From Bacilli bacterium (GTDB lineage Bacteria; Bacillota_I; Bacilli_A; RFN20; CAG-288), in NCBI GenBank assembly GCA_900770925.1, contig CAAGLY010000024.1, forward strand, positions 6,236-70,235: DNA of 64,000 bases, in the 5' to 3' direction. The position numbers and the translations under genes are program-made. How positions within the stretch are numbered: the stretch's first letter is position 1; every line of letters starts with the position of its first letter. Below, piece by piece: positions 36,218 through 45,474 of this stretch. A model generated the notes under the pieces. It made no database searches and was not told where the DNA came from. It saw only the letters and a list, made by a program, of their open reading frames with translations.

Positions 36218-37502
36218 TATTCCGGAGAATGCTTCTCTGACCGGACGTTTTTCCGCTTCTGATCCGAACCAGGATGATGCGGAACATGTCTTTAATGAGA
36301 CAAAAGAGAATCCCTTAGAAACACAGGAAGTCTCTTTTACAGAGCGGACGTCTAAGGTCAAGTTCCGTCAGGACTATGTGGACCAGCATATCCTTCTTTC
36401 TGTCAACCATCTTAAGGAGTTCTTCACCATCGGCCATTATCCGCACAAGAAGTGGCTTAAGGCCGTCCATGATATCTCCTTCCAAATCCATGAAGGGGAA
36501 TGCAGGGGCTTAGTCGGTGAATCCGGATGCGGGAAATCGACAACCGGAAGAACCATCAGGCGCCTTTATCCGGCTACTTCCGGGTCTGTCTACTATAAGG
36601 GATACCGGATTCAGGCCGGTTCTCGATGGAACAAGAAGGAGATCAAATGGAAGAGCAAGAAGGGAGAAGAGGAGATTAAGAGAATCAGAAAAGACCCTTC
36701 TCTGTCCGATGAAGAAAAGAAAGAGAAAATCCAAGAAATCAAGCTTCAGGTAAAGGAAATCTGTACGATCCAGAAGGCAAAGATCAGACAGATTAACTAC
36801 GATAACCGGCATGTCGACGAAGACTTGCTTAGTGAAATCCAGATGATCTTCCAGGATCCGATTGACTCCCTTGATCCGCATAGGACAGTCGAAGAGATTA
36901 TCTCCGAAGGTCTTAAGATTCAGGGATTTCATAATCCGAATGAGAATCATCAGAAAGTCGTTTCTGTTCTTAAGGAAGTCGGTCTGATTGAGGATTACTG
37001 CTCACGCTATCCGCATGAATTCTCTGGCGGACAGCGTCAGCGTGTCGGGATTGCCCGTGCCTTGATCAGGAATCCGAAACTGCTTATCTGTGATGAGCCG
37101 ATTTCGGCTTTGGATGTCTCTATCCGTGCGCAGGTAATCAATCTTCTGAATGACTTGAAAGAGAAGAGAAATCTTTCGATTCTCTTCATTGCCCATGATC
37201 TTTCCGTAGTCAAATACTTCTGCGATAAGATTGCAGTCAGGTATTTCGGAGATAGGGTCGAGCTGGCTCCTTCGGATGAACTCTTCCGCCATCCTCTTCA
37301 TCCCTATACGAGAGCACTTCTCTCCGCTATTCCGAAACCGAATCCCTTTACGGAAAAAAGAAGAGAGAGAATCCATTATGATCCTTCTCAGGAACATGAC
37401 TACTCTGTCGACAAACCATCGTTCAGAGAAGTCGAACCCGGTCATTTTGTCCTTTGCAACAATAAGGAGTTCAGGAAGTATAAAGAGGAAGTAAGGAAAT
37501 AG
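36177..37502 (+). CDS. oppF: Oligopeptide ABC ATPase OppF with insertion
   Basis: 441 residues. The ATG at 36177 overlaps oppD by 41 bases, with AGAGGAAA just upstream. A ~70-residue polar N-terminus precedes the NBD. Walker A GESGCGKST, then a ~70-residue charged insertion (KKEIKWKSKKGEEEIK and on) before the Q-loop MIFQDPIDSLDP, signature FSGGQRQR, Walker B LLICDEPISALD, H-loop AHD. AV-M-YFGD-M-VE near the H-loop is AGG-Met at conserved positions. Enlarged Opp ATPases of this kind are also known from Mollicutes. It pairs with OppD. Confidence 0.9.
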   Translation: MNRKTKKKENLQLDIPENASLTGRFSASDPNQDDAEHVFNETKENPLETQEVSFTERTSKVKFRQDYVDQHILLSVNHLKEFFTIGHYPHKKWLKAVHDISFQIHEGECRGLVGESGCGKSTTGRTIRRLYPATSGSVYYKGYRIQAGSRWNKKEIKWKSKKGEEEIKRIRKDPSLSDEEKKEKIQEIKLQVKEICTIQKAKIRQINYDNRHVDEDLLSEIQMIFQDPIDSLDPHRTVEEIISEGLKIQGFHNPNENHQKVVSVLKEVGLIEDYCSRYPHEFSGGQRQRVGIARALIRNPKLLICDEPISALDVSIRAQVINLLNDLKEKRNLSILFIAHDLSVVKYFCDKIAVRYFGDRVELAPSDELFRHPLHPYTRALLSAIPKPNPFTEKRRERIHYDPSQEHDYSVDKPSFREVEPGHFVLCNNKEFRKYKEEVRK

Positions 37503-37503
37503 A

Positions 37504-37557
37504 AAAAAGCCGCCTAGCATCGCTCTGGTTAGCCAGTCTGATGCAAGACGGCTTTTT
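37504..37557 (+). terminator. Terminator of opp operon
   Basis: AAAAAGCCG (37504-37512) pairs with CGGCTTTTT (37549-37557), with an inner CATC/GATG pairing. It lies directly after the oppF stop. Confidence 0.7.
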
Positions 37558-37607
37558 GAATGGGGATTAATCTAGAAATAGAGGACTCCTTTTTCTTTCC
37601 GGCAAGC

Positions 37608-37636
37608 AAAAAACCGGAAGGCAGACTGCCTTCCGG
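37608..37636 (-). terminator. Terminator of nrdGD operon
   Basis: Eleven-bp stem CCGGAAGGCAG/CTGCCTTCCGG preceded on the plus strand by AAAAAA, which is the U-tract on the minus strand. It lies six bases past the nrdD stop. Confidence 0.85.
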
Positions 37637-37641
37637 TCATT

Positions 37642-40056
37642 TTATTTCTTGGTGGAATGGATATATCCGTTGATTTCCGAGACGTTTTCGAACTGGTGGA
37701 TTCCGTCGTTCTCTTCAATCAGGAGGGTAGGAGCCATCTGGATATGATGGTCCTTAGCAAACTGCTGACCGCCCTGATCGGCAACGATGACATCGAAGTC
37801 GATGCCGGCCTGAGTCAGTAAGCGTTTGGCAACCTTGCAGTTCGGACAGGTAGAGGTAGTGACCAGAATCGGCTTGTAGCTGGCTTTTGCCTTCCTGACC
37901 GGTGTCTCTGCCTTTGGAGAACAGCAGCTGACGGTGGTCGGAATCTCCGCCTCAGGGGTTTCCTTTCCGAATAGCTCATCCGGCTTATAGGTTTTACGGG
38001 TCTTGAACTCGCTTGCCTTGCCGTCATTCCAGTTTTTGACCGGACGATAGTATCCGGTAATACGGGAATAGACTTCTGCTTCTTTATGGCAGATCGGGCA
38101 GGTGAAGTGCTCACCTGCAAGATAGCCGTGTTCCGGACAGACGGAATAGGTCGGAGAAAGCGTGAAGTAAGGGAGCTTGAAGTTATAGGCGATTTTCTTG
38201 ACTAAGCTAGCGGCAGAATGCCAGTCCGGCAGACGCTCGCCAAGGAAAGCATGGAATACGGTTCCGGAGGTATAAAGGACCTGGAGATTATCTTCCTTCT
38301 CTAAGGCCTTGAAGGGGTCATCAGTATAGCCGACTGGTAAGTGGGAGGAGTTGGTGTAGAAGGGAGCATTTCCCTTCTTGGCAGCAGTGATGATATCCGG
38401 GAAGTCTTTGACATCGTGCTTAGCAAAGCGGTAAGTCGTCGATTCAGCCGGAGTAGCCTCTAAGTTGAACAAGGCATCATACTTCTCCTGATAGTCGGAG
38501 AGCTTAGAACGCCTGTGGGTCAGAATCTCGGCGGCTAAGGCATTGCCTTCCTCGGTGGTCAGATCTCCCTTACCGAACCAATGGGCATTTAAAAGAGCCT
38601 CGTTCCTGCCGACTAAGCCGATGGTAGAGAAGTGATTCTTGAACGTGCCAAGATAACGCTTCGTATACGGATACCTTCCCTGATCCCTAAGCTTGGTGAT
38701 GACTTTCCGTTTGATATCGAGCGAACGGGCTGCGATATCCCTGTATTTATCGAGCCTTGCATAGAAGTCTTCCTTGCTCTTGCTCAGATAGGCAATACGG
38801 GGGAGGTTAAGCGTCACAACACCGATTGAACCGGTGGATTCGCCGGAGCCGAAGTATCCTCCGCCTTTCTTGCGTAACTCGCGTAAGTCAAGACGCAGAC
38901 GGCAGCACCTTGAGCGGACATCGCTCGGCTTCCTGTCGGAATTGATATAGTTGGAGAAATACGGAGTTCCGTATTTTGCTGTCCTCTCAAAGAGCAGGCG
39001 GTTATTCTCATTATCGGACCAATCGAAGTCCTTGGTGATGGAATAGGTCGGAATCGGATACTGGAAGCCTCTGCCGTTGGCATCGCCTTCGATCCTGATT
39101 TCGATAAAGGCCTTATTGACCCTATCCCTTTCTTTCTTGCAGTCTCCGTAGGTGAAGTCCCTGTTCTTGCCTCCGATAATGGCAGGAACGTTCTTCCTGT
39201 CATCTGGAACGGTCCAGTCGAGCGTAACGTTGCTGAACGGTGCCTGAGTTCCCCAACGGGAAGGGGTATTCACACCATAGATGAAGGACTGAATGCACTG
39301 TTTGACTTCCTTGAAGGAAAGATTATCGACTTTGACAAACGGAGCAAGATAGGTATCGAAGGAGGAGAACGCCTGGGCTCCTGCCCACTCGTTCTGCCTG
39401 ATACCTAAGAAGTTGACCATCTGACTGCAGAGAGTCGAGAGGTGTTTTGCCGGAGCAGAAGTGATTCGTCCGGTAACTCCTCCTAAGCCTTCCTGAATCA
39501 GCTGCTTAAGAGACCATCCGGCGCAGTATCCGGAAAGCCTAGATAAATCATGGAGATGGAAGAAGCAATGCTTATGGGCATCCGCAATCTCTTTATCATA
39601 AATCTCACTCAGCCAGTAGTTCGCAGTGATGGCACCGGAGTTAGAGAGGATAAGTCCGCCAAGACTCCTTGTTACCGTGGAGTTCTCTTTGACACGCCAG
39701 TCTTTCTCCGTTCCGATATAGCCATCGACAAGCTTTTTGTAATCGATGAGCGTATTCTCGACTTCACGGACCTTTTCATGCTGGTTACGGTAAAGGATGT
39801 AGGCTTTGGCAGTCTTTGCATAGTTGCACTGCCTTAAGGCCTTTTCGACTTCATCCTGGATCTCTTCGACAGTGGCAATCTTCCTGTTCTTGGAATTCCT
39901 TGCTGCTTCGACGATGAGTTCGATTGCTCTTGACCTAGTCGAAACATCTCTTGCTTCGATTTCTCCCGTTGCCCTAAAAGCCTTAGCAACGGCATTTTCA
40001 ATCTTTTCTGCTTCAAAGGCGACTTTTTGCCCGTTACGTTTGATGATGCTTTCCAT
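37642..40056 (-). CDS. nrdD: Anaerobic ribonucleoside-triphosphate reductase NrdD with glutaredoxin-like tail
   Basis: 804 residues. N-terminal ATP-cone (1-~95), ten-stranded barrel, zinc site (CPEHGYLAGEHFTCPIC) and glycyl-radical loop ITGYYRPV (Gly668). From about 725 it continues into a thioredoxin/glutaredoxin-like domain with CPNC (737-740), probably the electron donor fused in cis. NTPs are reduced to dNTPs under anoxia. Several AGG codons sit at strictly conserved Met sites: LGI-M-QNEWAG, KKE-M-D-M-VNKAF, IEI-M-IEGDANG, LFE-M-TAKYG, NSD-M-KPSDVRS-M-CC. The CGC in DVRS remains Arg. It is co-transcribed after nrdG (30-base gap). Confidence 0.95.
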   Translation of the reverse strand: MESIIKRNGQKVAFEAEKIENAVAKAFRATGEIEARDVSTRSRAIELIVEAARNSKNRKIATVEEIQDEVEKALRQCNYAKTAKAYILYRNQHEKVREVENTLIDYKKLVDGYIGTEKDWRVKENSTVTRSLGGLILSNSGAITANYWLSEIYDKEIADAHKHCFFHLHDLSRLSGYCAGWSLKQLIQEGLGGVTGRITSAPAKHLSTLCSQMVNFLGIRQNEWAGAQAFSSFDTYLAPFVKVDNLSFKEVKQCIQSFIYGVNTPSRWGTQAPFSNVTLDWTVPDDRKNVPAIIGGKNRDFTYGDCKKERDRVNKAFIEIRIEGDANGRGFQYPIPTYSITKDFDWSDNENNRLLFERTAKYGTPYFSNYINSDRKPSDVRSRCCRLRLDLRELRKKGGGYFGSGESTGSIGVVTLNLPRIAYLSKSKEDFYARLDKYRDIAARSLDIKRKVITKLRDQGRYPYTKRYLGTFKNHFSTIGLVGRNEALLNAHWFGKGDLTTEEGNALAAEILTHRRSKLSDYQEKYDALFNLEATPAESTTYRFAKHDVKDFPDIITAAKKGNAPFYTNSSHLPVGYTDDPFKALEKEDNLQVLYTSGTVFHAFLGERLPDWHSAASLVKKIAYNFKLPYFTLSPTYSVCPEHGYLAGEHFTCPICHKEAEVYSRITGYYRPVKNWNDGKASEFKTRKTYKPDELFGKETPEAEIPTTVSCCSPKAETPVRKAKASYKPILVTTSTCPNCKVAKRLLTQAGIDFDVIVADQGGQQFAKDHHIQMAPTLLIEENDGIHQFENVSEINGYIHSTKK

Positions 40057-40086
40057 GTTTATGCTTTCCCCTATCCTTCCCGTCTC

Positions 40087-40605
40087 TTATAGACCATAAT
40101 CGAATGACTCTGTTTCGACAACTGATTTGCTCAGAAGTGATTTCTTGAGGTCAATCAGTCTTTGATTGGTAGAGCCTCGGAATAGACATTCTGCACTCTT
40201 CTTTTCCTTGATGAAGGGACCATCGACAAGAACATCAAGGTAGGATAAGGCCTCCTTTGCCTCTTCTCCTGCCTTAAGGCTCCTGATTTCCTCATAAGTC
40301 CATCCGGTATAGCACCAGAGGGATAATCCCCTATCCTTCAGCTCTTTGCAGATCCCAATCAGGGCTTTTGCCTGATAGAGAGGATCTCCGCCGGAAAAAG
40401 TGATTCCGTCCAAGTATTTGGTCTTCCGGATATCTTCAATCAGAGAGGATATCGGAAGAAGATGACCTTGATCATTAGACCAGGTTTCTGGGTTCTGGCA
40501 GCCCTTACAATGATGCGGACAGCCTTGGAAGAAGACCACGTATCTTACTCCCGGTCCGTTGACGGATGAGTGTCTTTCTACTCCAGCTAAGCGAACATTT
40601 TCCAT
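40087..40605 (-). CDS. nrdG: Anaerobic NTP reductase activase NrdG
   Basis: 172 residues, normal for NrdG. Radical-SAM cluster motif GCPHHCKGC (Cys29, Cys33, Cys36), SGGDPL for SAM binding and a C-terminal VDGPF-x-x-E motif typical of the family. It installs the glycyl radical on NrdD encoded downstream. RBS AGGAGG lies 9 bases before the ATG. A possible promoter (TTGAAT, 17 bases, CATAAT on the minus strand) lies just upstream, and I see no clear NrdR box. Confidence 0.92.
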   Translation of the reverse strand: MENVRLAGVERHSSVNGPGVRYVVFFQGCPHHCKGCQNPETWSNDQGHLLPISSLIEDIRKTKYLDGITFSGGDPLYQAKALIGICKELKDRGLSLWCYTGWTYEEIRSLKAGEEAKEALSYLDVLVDGPFIKEKKSAECLFRGSTNQRLIDLKKSLLSKSVVETESFDYGL

Positions 40606-41360
40606 GATTGAGTGCCTCCTAGGTTCCTTAGCTTCTGTACTATTATGTGTCCTTGGTTTTGAGAATTCAACACTAAAAAATCACTACAGAAACAGATGGT
40701 AAATAGCAAAGAGAAACAACCCTGTTGAGGATAATGGGTTGAAAAAACTCAAATTGATTGATAGTCTGGCATTATCAATGCAAGGCGAAAAAAACCGGAC
40801 TTTGGTTTTCACTCAAAACTAAAGTAAAAAAGGAATAATCATAATTTTTGATTTTATTTTTGAAAACAGATGCGGTGGCAGAAAATATATAATTTCTTAG
40901 CCATTAATTTAATAAAACACATTCCTAATCCGGACAGGACAGATGGCTATTTCTCCTTTGCTTTTCTGCTTGCCGACAGAGGCTTAGATACCTGAAGAGA
41001 CAGTCTTGATAAGGAAGCGGAAAACAGAATTCCGGATTGAATAGCCATAGAAAATAATATAGATGTCGGTAAGTGTTCTTCCTTTTTCTAGCAGGTCTGC
41101 CTGTTAAGTCCTTGCTGAGAGCATATCGGCTAATCCGGATTGTGTTTCCCGATTTCTGTACTCAGCTAAAATAACAGGAAGAACAGATCGTTAACACAGA
41201 GCAGACCGATTCTGGTTTTTTAAGTCCTGCTTTCCTAGGTTCATCCGGATTCGGTTTCCTCGTAAATAAAAGAAAACGCGTTTCCTGAAAGCCCTTTCCT
41301 ATTTCTTCAGAAGCAAGGCGGGAAAAGGAGAAATCGTTTTTAGGATGCATCCTGAAACAG
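40606..41360. other. Long intergenic region without recognisable genes
   Basis: About 750 bases between nrdG and the hyp operon terminator, both on the minus strand. Apart from the nrdG promoter region at the left edge I see no ORF with family resemblance, no tRNA and no clear riboswitch. Possibly decayed coding sequence or an unrecognised RNA. Confidence 0.4.
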
Positions 41361-41390
41361 AAAAAATCCCTCCCCCTTTTGGGGAGGGAT
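41361..41390 (-). terminator. Terminator of hypB-oxidoreductase-hypA operon
   Basis: Ten-bp stem ATCCCTCCCC/GGGGAGGGAT with loop CTTTT; six A residues on the plus strand form the minus-strand U-tract. Three bases after the hypA stop. Confidence 0.88.
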
Positions 41391-41393
41391 GAT

Positions 41394-41741
41394 TTAGCTG
41401 ACTTCGATATTCTTGATGCTCGCTTCGTTTCCGGAGATAAGATAGGTATCATCGCCCTGACAGTACGGGCATTTCTTTCCTGTCTCCGTCGTCGGATAGG
41501 TCTTCTTGCAGTGGTTGCAGTAGCTGATTGCCTTAATGACCTCTAGGTCTAGCTCACAGCCTTTCCTGTAGGTGGAACGGTTCTCCACTGCCCATTTCCA
41601 GCAGTCCTTCCTGTAGGAGGGAACAATACCGGAGACTTCTCCGATCTCTAAGGTGACTCTCGTTACCTTATTGACCTTGTTCTCGGCAGCTATCTTATCG
41701 ACTTCCTTGATGATGTGGAAGACAATGCCGAGCTCATGCAT
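41394..41741 (-). CDS. hypA: Hydrogenase nickel metallochaperone HypA
   Basis: 115 residues. N-terminal MHE (His2, Glu3) is the nickel site and two CxxC pairs (Cys75/78, Cys91/94) form the zinc site; the C-terminal SGNEASIKNIEV matches family consensus (SGxEl-I--IEV). HypA hands Ni2+ with HypB to [NiFe]-hydrogenase or, in some bacteria, urease. SY-M-KDCWKWAVEN has Met from AGG. It overlaps the upstream oxidoreductase gene by eight bases. No hydrogenase structural gene or hypCDEF lies in the window. Confidence 0.93.
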   Translation of the reverse strand: MHELGIVFHIIKEVDKIAAENKVNKVTRVTLEIGEVSGIVPSYRKDCWKWAVENRSTYRKGCELDLEVIKAISYCNHCKKTYPTTETGKKCPYCQGDDTYLISGNEASIKNIEVS

Positions 41742-44661
41742 CGTACTTCACGGAATTACCGGTGTGCGGATTCTTCTTGGCGAATTCCTTGTCTTTCTTG
41801 AAAGCCTTACGTTTCTTACGCCTTTCCTTGGCTTCTTTCGAACCAGAATTGGCAATAATCTTGAATCCACGTTTGAGGGCATAGCCGGCTAAACCGGTGA
41901 TCTTATCTTCCGCTCTTCTCCTATCGGTCCTCTCCGGATGGTCACGGACAAGATGGATAGCATCGAAGTGGCAGCGGGTCGTGCAGATACCGCAGCCGAT
42001 GCACTTGTGCGGATCGACAATCGAGGCACCGCATTCAAGGCAGCGTGCCGTCTCTTTTTTGACCTGCTCTTCGGTGAAGGTTCCGTGTCCGTCACGGAAG
42101 CTCCTCTTCTGGTCGAAAGAAGTGTCATTGTTCTTGACCTCTTCCCGTCCGGCATGGTCATAGTCATCGAGCTTGATATCGAATTTATCGAATTCGATGA
42201 AGTAACGGCGGTCACGTCCGATGGTCAGCGAGGCATTCTCGTGGACATGGCGGTGAAGAGACTCGGCAGCTTCATGTCCGGCAGCAATAGCGTTGATGAC
42301 AAACTTCGGACCGGTGTAGACATCACCTCCGACAAAGATATCCGGATCGGCGGTCTGATAGGTGAACTTATCGGCAAGCGGATAGTTTCCGTGCCAGAAG
42401 GTAACCTTGGAATCCTTGAGCAGATCGCCCCAGACAATGCTCTGTCCGATGGCAAAGACAATGTGTTTGCAGTAGATGGTCTTCGTGATGCTCTCATCAT
42501 ACTTCGGAGAGAACTTCTTGGTCTCCGGATCAATGACCTGAGTGCACTTCTTTAAGACAATGCCGGAGACATGTCCGTTTTCATCGACTAAGACTTCCTT
42601 AGGTCCATAGCTAGGATAAATCGTGATATCTTCGGCTTCCGCCTCAGCAATCTCTTCCTTGCTGGCCGGCCTGATGTCCCGGCTCTCTAAGCAGCACCTA
42701 GAGACACTCGGAGCATGGAAACGATGGGCAGTCCGTGCGCAGTCGATTGCGACATTTCCGCCGCCGATGACAACGACATCGCCGTCTAAGACCTGATTCT
42801 GGTCTTCGGTTGCATGATGGAGGAAGTCAACGGCGATATCGGTTCCTTCTGCCCTATCGTTAGCGACACCCGGACGTTTTCCGCCCTGGCATCCGATAGC
42901 GATATAGAAGGCCTTATAGCCCTGCTTCTTCAGTTCATCGATTGTGATATCCTTGCCAACTTCGACTCCGCAGCGGATATCGACGCCTAACTGTTTGATG
43001 ACATCGATTTCGGCATCGATGACATTCTTCTCTAACTTATAGGAAGGAATACCGTATCTCCTCCTGCCGCCAGGAAGCCTGTTTTTTTCAAAGACGGTCG
43101 GCTTATATCCCATCGTTGCAAGATAGTAGGCACAGCTTAAACCAGCAGGTCCGGCACCGATGATGGCGATCTTCTCATCCCATTCGCCATTGACCTTGGC
43201 AACGATCTTCTCTGGGATGTAACGGTCTTTTTCATTGATTTCCTTATCGGCAAGGAACTTCTTGACTTCATCGATAGCAACAGCCTGATCGATGGTTCCA
43301 CGGGTACAAGCTGCTTCGCATTTACGGTTGCAGACACGTCCGCAGACGGCTGGGAACGGATTCTCTTTCTTGATTAAAGCAAGAGCTTCTTTGTAACGTC
43401 CCTGGCTTGCAAGCTTGAGATAGCCTTCGACTGGAACATGGGCCGGGCAAGCGGTCTTGCATGGAGCAGTACCGCTCTTATAGGTGTTGTAACGGGCGGT
43501 ATCACGATAGTTCTCATCCCAGGCATATTTGCCCCAGTGGATTTTATCCGGAAGCGGAGCCTGAGGATAGGTCCTCGGACCTTCTTTCGTGCAGAGCTTC
43601 TGGCCAAGTTTGACGGCACCGGCTGGGCAGGATTCTACGCAGTAGCCGCAGGCGACGCAGTTCTTCGGATCTACTTTAGCGGTGTAGGAGGAACGGCTCC
43701 TGTTCGGAGTGTTGTAAAGCAGGGAGGTACGTAAAGCGTTGCAGATCTTGACATCGCAGTTGCAGATGTCGAAGATATGGTCTTCACCATCGATGTTTGT
43801 AATCTGATGGACAAAGCCGTTTTCTTCGGATTTCTTTAAAATGTCTAAGGCTTCTTCTTTGGTGATGTAGTGTGCACGTCCTGTTTCAACGGTGTAATCA
43901 GCCCTGTCACCGACCTGGATACACCAATCCCTTGGATCATCGGCACAGCCTTCCCCTAATTTTGTACGGGAATAACGGCAAGAGCAGATGCCGGCAGAAA
44001 GATGGCCGTCGTATTTCTTAAGCCAGTAGGAGATCTTTTCGAGCTTGACAGCTTCGTTGTTGCTTTCGATGGCTTTTTCGACCGGGATGACGTGCCTTCC
44101 GATACCATCACCGCCAGGACGGACCATCGAGGTGATTTTCTCAAGCGGGAGGAAAGTCCTACGTTCGAAAAAGGAAGCAACGGCTGGAGCCTTATCGACT
44201 CTGTCTTTCGTGGAATTGAATAATTCAGCAGAGCCCGGAACGAAATAGGAAAGACGGAAACGTTTTTCCTTTGGAGCATCTTTGATCGGACCATTATCAT
44301 CATAATGATCTCCATAGTCGTATTCGATAAGACCATGGACACAGAGCTGGTCTAATGTATTCTTGAAATCAAGTGGTTCGAATTCCTTCTTGTTCTTTTC
44401 ATAAAGCTCATCGAAGGTATACCACTTACGCTGTTTCCTTTTTAAAACGATGTCGCACTCTCTTTCCGAGATGACTTCGCGTAATCCCCAGAATTCAGGG
44501 TCCTTTGTTTTGACACCGCCAAGCTTGGTGTTGACGTTATCGGTAATCTTCTGTCCTACTTTGCACAGCTTTTTGAAGTAGCGCTCTTCGTCTTTGTTCT
44601 TAGGAACGGCATTTTCGTATTTTGAAATCGTCTCCGGATTCAATTTGAACTGCTCTGGCAT
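41734..44661 (-). CDS. GltD-like FAD/NAD(P) oxidoreductase with several 4Fe-4S sites
   Basis: 975 residues. N-terminal region (1-~320) with Cys clusters ICSC (225-228) and DICNCDVKIC (298-307); 4Fe-4S ferredoxin motif CVACGYCVESCP (335-346); GltD-type N-domain Cys (CKTACP, CGRVCNRKCEAAC); FAD motif GAGPAG (502-507) with LPGGMMRYGIP; NAD(P) motif GGGNVA (633-638); C-terminal ferredoxin motif CIGCGICTTRC. AGG gives Met in GGMM (533-534), SVS-M-CCLES and DI-M-PAS, all family consensus. It likely shuttles electrons between NAD(P)H and ferredoxin or a partner reductase. Sandwiched between hypB (2-base gap) and hypA (overlap); no partner hydrogenase visible. Confidence 0.85.
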   Translation of the reverse strand: MPEQFKLNPETISKYENAVPKNKDEERYFKKLCKVGQKITDNVNTKLGGVKTKDPEFWGLREVISERECDIVLKRKQRKWYTFDELYEKNKKEFEPLDFKNTLDQLCVHGLIEYDYGDHYDDNGPIKDAPKEKRFRLSYFVPGSAELFNSTKDRVDKAPAVASFFERRTFLPLEKITSMVRPGGDGIGRHVIPVEKAIESNNEAVKLEKISYWLKKYDGHLSAGICSCRYSRTKLGEGCADDPRDWCIQVGDRADYTVETGRAHYITKEEALDILKKSEENGFVHQITNIDGEDHIFDICNCDVKICNALRTSLLYNTPNRSRSSYTAKVDPKNCVACGYCVESCPAGAVKLGQKLCTKEGPRTYPQAPLPDKIHWGKYAWDENYRDTARYNTYKSGTAPCKTACPAHVPVEGYLKLASQGRYKEALALIKKENPFPAVCGRVCNRKCEAACTRGTIDQAVAIDEVKKFLADKEINEKDRYIPEKIVAKVNGEWDEKIAIIGAGPAGLSCAYYLATMGYKPTVFEKNRLPGGRRRYGIPSYKLEKNVIDAEIDVIKQLGVDIRCGVEVGKDITIDELKKQGYKAFYIAIGCQGGKRPGVANDRAEGTDIAVDFLHHATEDQNQVLDGDVVVIGGGNVAIDCARTAHRFHAPSVSRCCLESRDIRPASKEEIAEAEAEDITIYPSYGPKEVLVDENGHVSGIVLKKCTQVIDPETKKFSPKYDESITKTIYCKHIVFAIGQSIVWGDLLKDSKVTFWHGNYPLADKFTYQTADPDIFVGGDVYTGPKFVINAIAAGHEAAESLHRHVHENASLTIGRDRRYFIEFDKFDIKLDDYDHAGREEVKNNDTSFDQKRSFRDGHGTFTEEQVKKETARCLECGASIVDPHKCIGCGICTTRCHFDAIHLVRDHPERTDRRRAEDKITGLAGYALKRGFKIIANSGSKEAKERRKKRKAFKKDKEFAKKNPHTGNSVKYDA

Positions 44662-44663
44662 AG

Positions 44664-45335
44664 CTATTTATTCCACCTTTCTATTTTTTCTTTCCTGAAT
44701 TTGGCTAATTCATCCCTTCCTTCATTGCTCTTAGCGGATACTTTGATGATGACAGAATCCGGATTTCGTTTCTTAATCCATTTTTCAGCAAATCCGAAGT
44801 CGAAGTCGAAGTATTCCTTTGTATCCCTCTTGGTGATGACAACTACATCTGCTTTTTCGAACATCAGGGGATATTTCTCTGGTTTGTCATCTCCTTCCGG
44901 TATGGATAGAAGAGCCCTGTTCCTGGATGCCCCTGTATCGAATTCTGCTGGGCAGACTAGATTTCCGACGTTTTCGAGAATCAGGAAGTCGAGTCCTTTT
45001 TCATCGAGCGCTGTGATGGCTTCTTTTGTCCTAGTGGCATCGAGATGGCACCTTCCTCCCGTATGGACCTGGATGGATTTTGCTCCGGTCTTCTCTGCAA
45101 CGGAGATTGCATCGACAGAGGAATCAATATCAGCTTCCCTGACTCCGATGACAAAATCGGATTTCCTTCGGTTGATCAGATTAATCAATAAAGTGGTCTT
45201 ACCGGCCCCTGGAGAGGACCTTACATTCAATAAGAAGGTATGGTTCTGCTTCAGTTCTCTTCTTAAATCATCCGCCTCTCTTCCATTCGGGGCGAATATG
45301 CTTTCGTGTACATCGATTACCTTTGGCTGGTTCAT
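44664..45335 (-). CDS. hypB: Hydrogenase nickel-incorporation GTPase HypB
   Basis: 223 residues, without the His-rich or CxxCGC N-terminal nickel-storage segments of some HypB. N-M-SSPGAGKTT (Walker A; Met39 from AGG at 45219-45221) equals the family's N-MSSPG-GKT. The metal site is CHLDAT, followed by ILENVGNLVCPAEFD and VVITK-M-D, the divergent NKxD-like base motif. It hydrolyses GTP to drive nickel transfer to the apo-enzyme. First gene of the hypB-oxidoreductase-hypA operon. Confidence 0.93.
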   Translation of the reverse strand: MNQPKVIDVHESIFAPNGREADDLRRELKQNHTFLLNVRSSPGAGKTTLLINLINRRKSDFVIGVREADIDSSVDAISVAEKTGAKSIQVHTGGRCHLDATRTKEAITALDEKGLDFLILENVGNLVCPAEFDTGASRNRALLSIPEGDDKPEKYPLMFEKADVVVITKRDTKEYFDFDFGFAEKWIKKRNPDSVIIKVSAKSNEGRDELAKFRKEKIERWNK

Positions 45336-45401
45336 AAAGATGATTTCTTCCTATAATAAATATACTTCTTTATGATAGCAGAAGAAAAGTACTATCATAA
45401 G

Positions 45402-45442
45402 AAAAAGCCTGTTTCTAGCTGTTTTTTCAGCTAGGGACAGGC
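45402..45442 (-). terminator. Terminator after first MATE gene
   Basis: GCCTGT/ACAGGC and CTAGCTG/CAGCTAG nested stems with a T-rich loop; on the minus strand the stem is followed by TTTTTC. Confidence 0.7.
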
Positions 45443-45474
45443 ATGTAAAGTTATGTTTTATAAGTTAGGTATAA

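Noticed and set aside
36510..36950. 146-codon minus-strand ORF inside oppF
   Set aside because: Shadow of a well-supported ATPase gene.
41162..41452. 96-codon minus-strand ORF before hypA
   Set aside because: No family resemblance, runs through the hypA terminator and gene end, no RBS.
41394..45335. Calling the 975-residue protein a hydrogenase subunit
   Set aside because: It lacks the nickel-binding L1/L2 motifs and [FeFe] H-cluster motifs; its domains are GltD and ferredoxin types.
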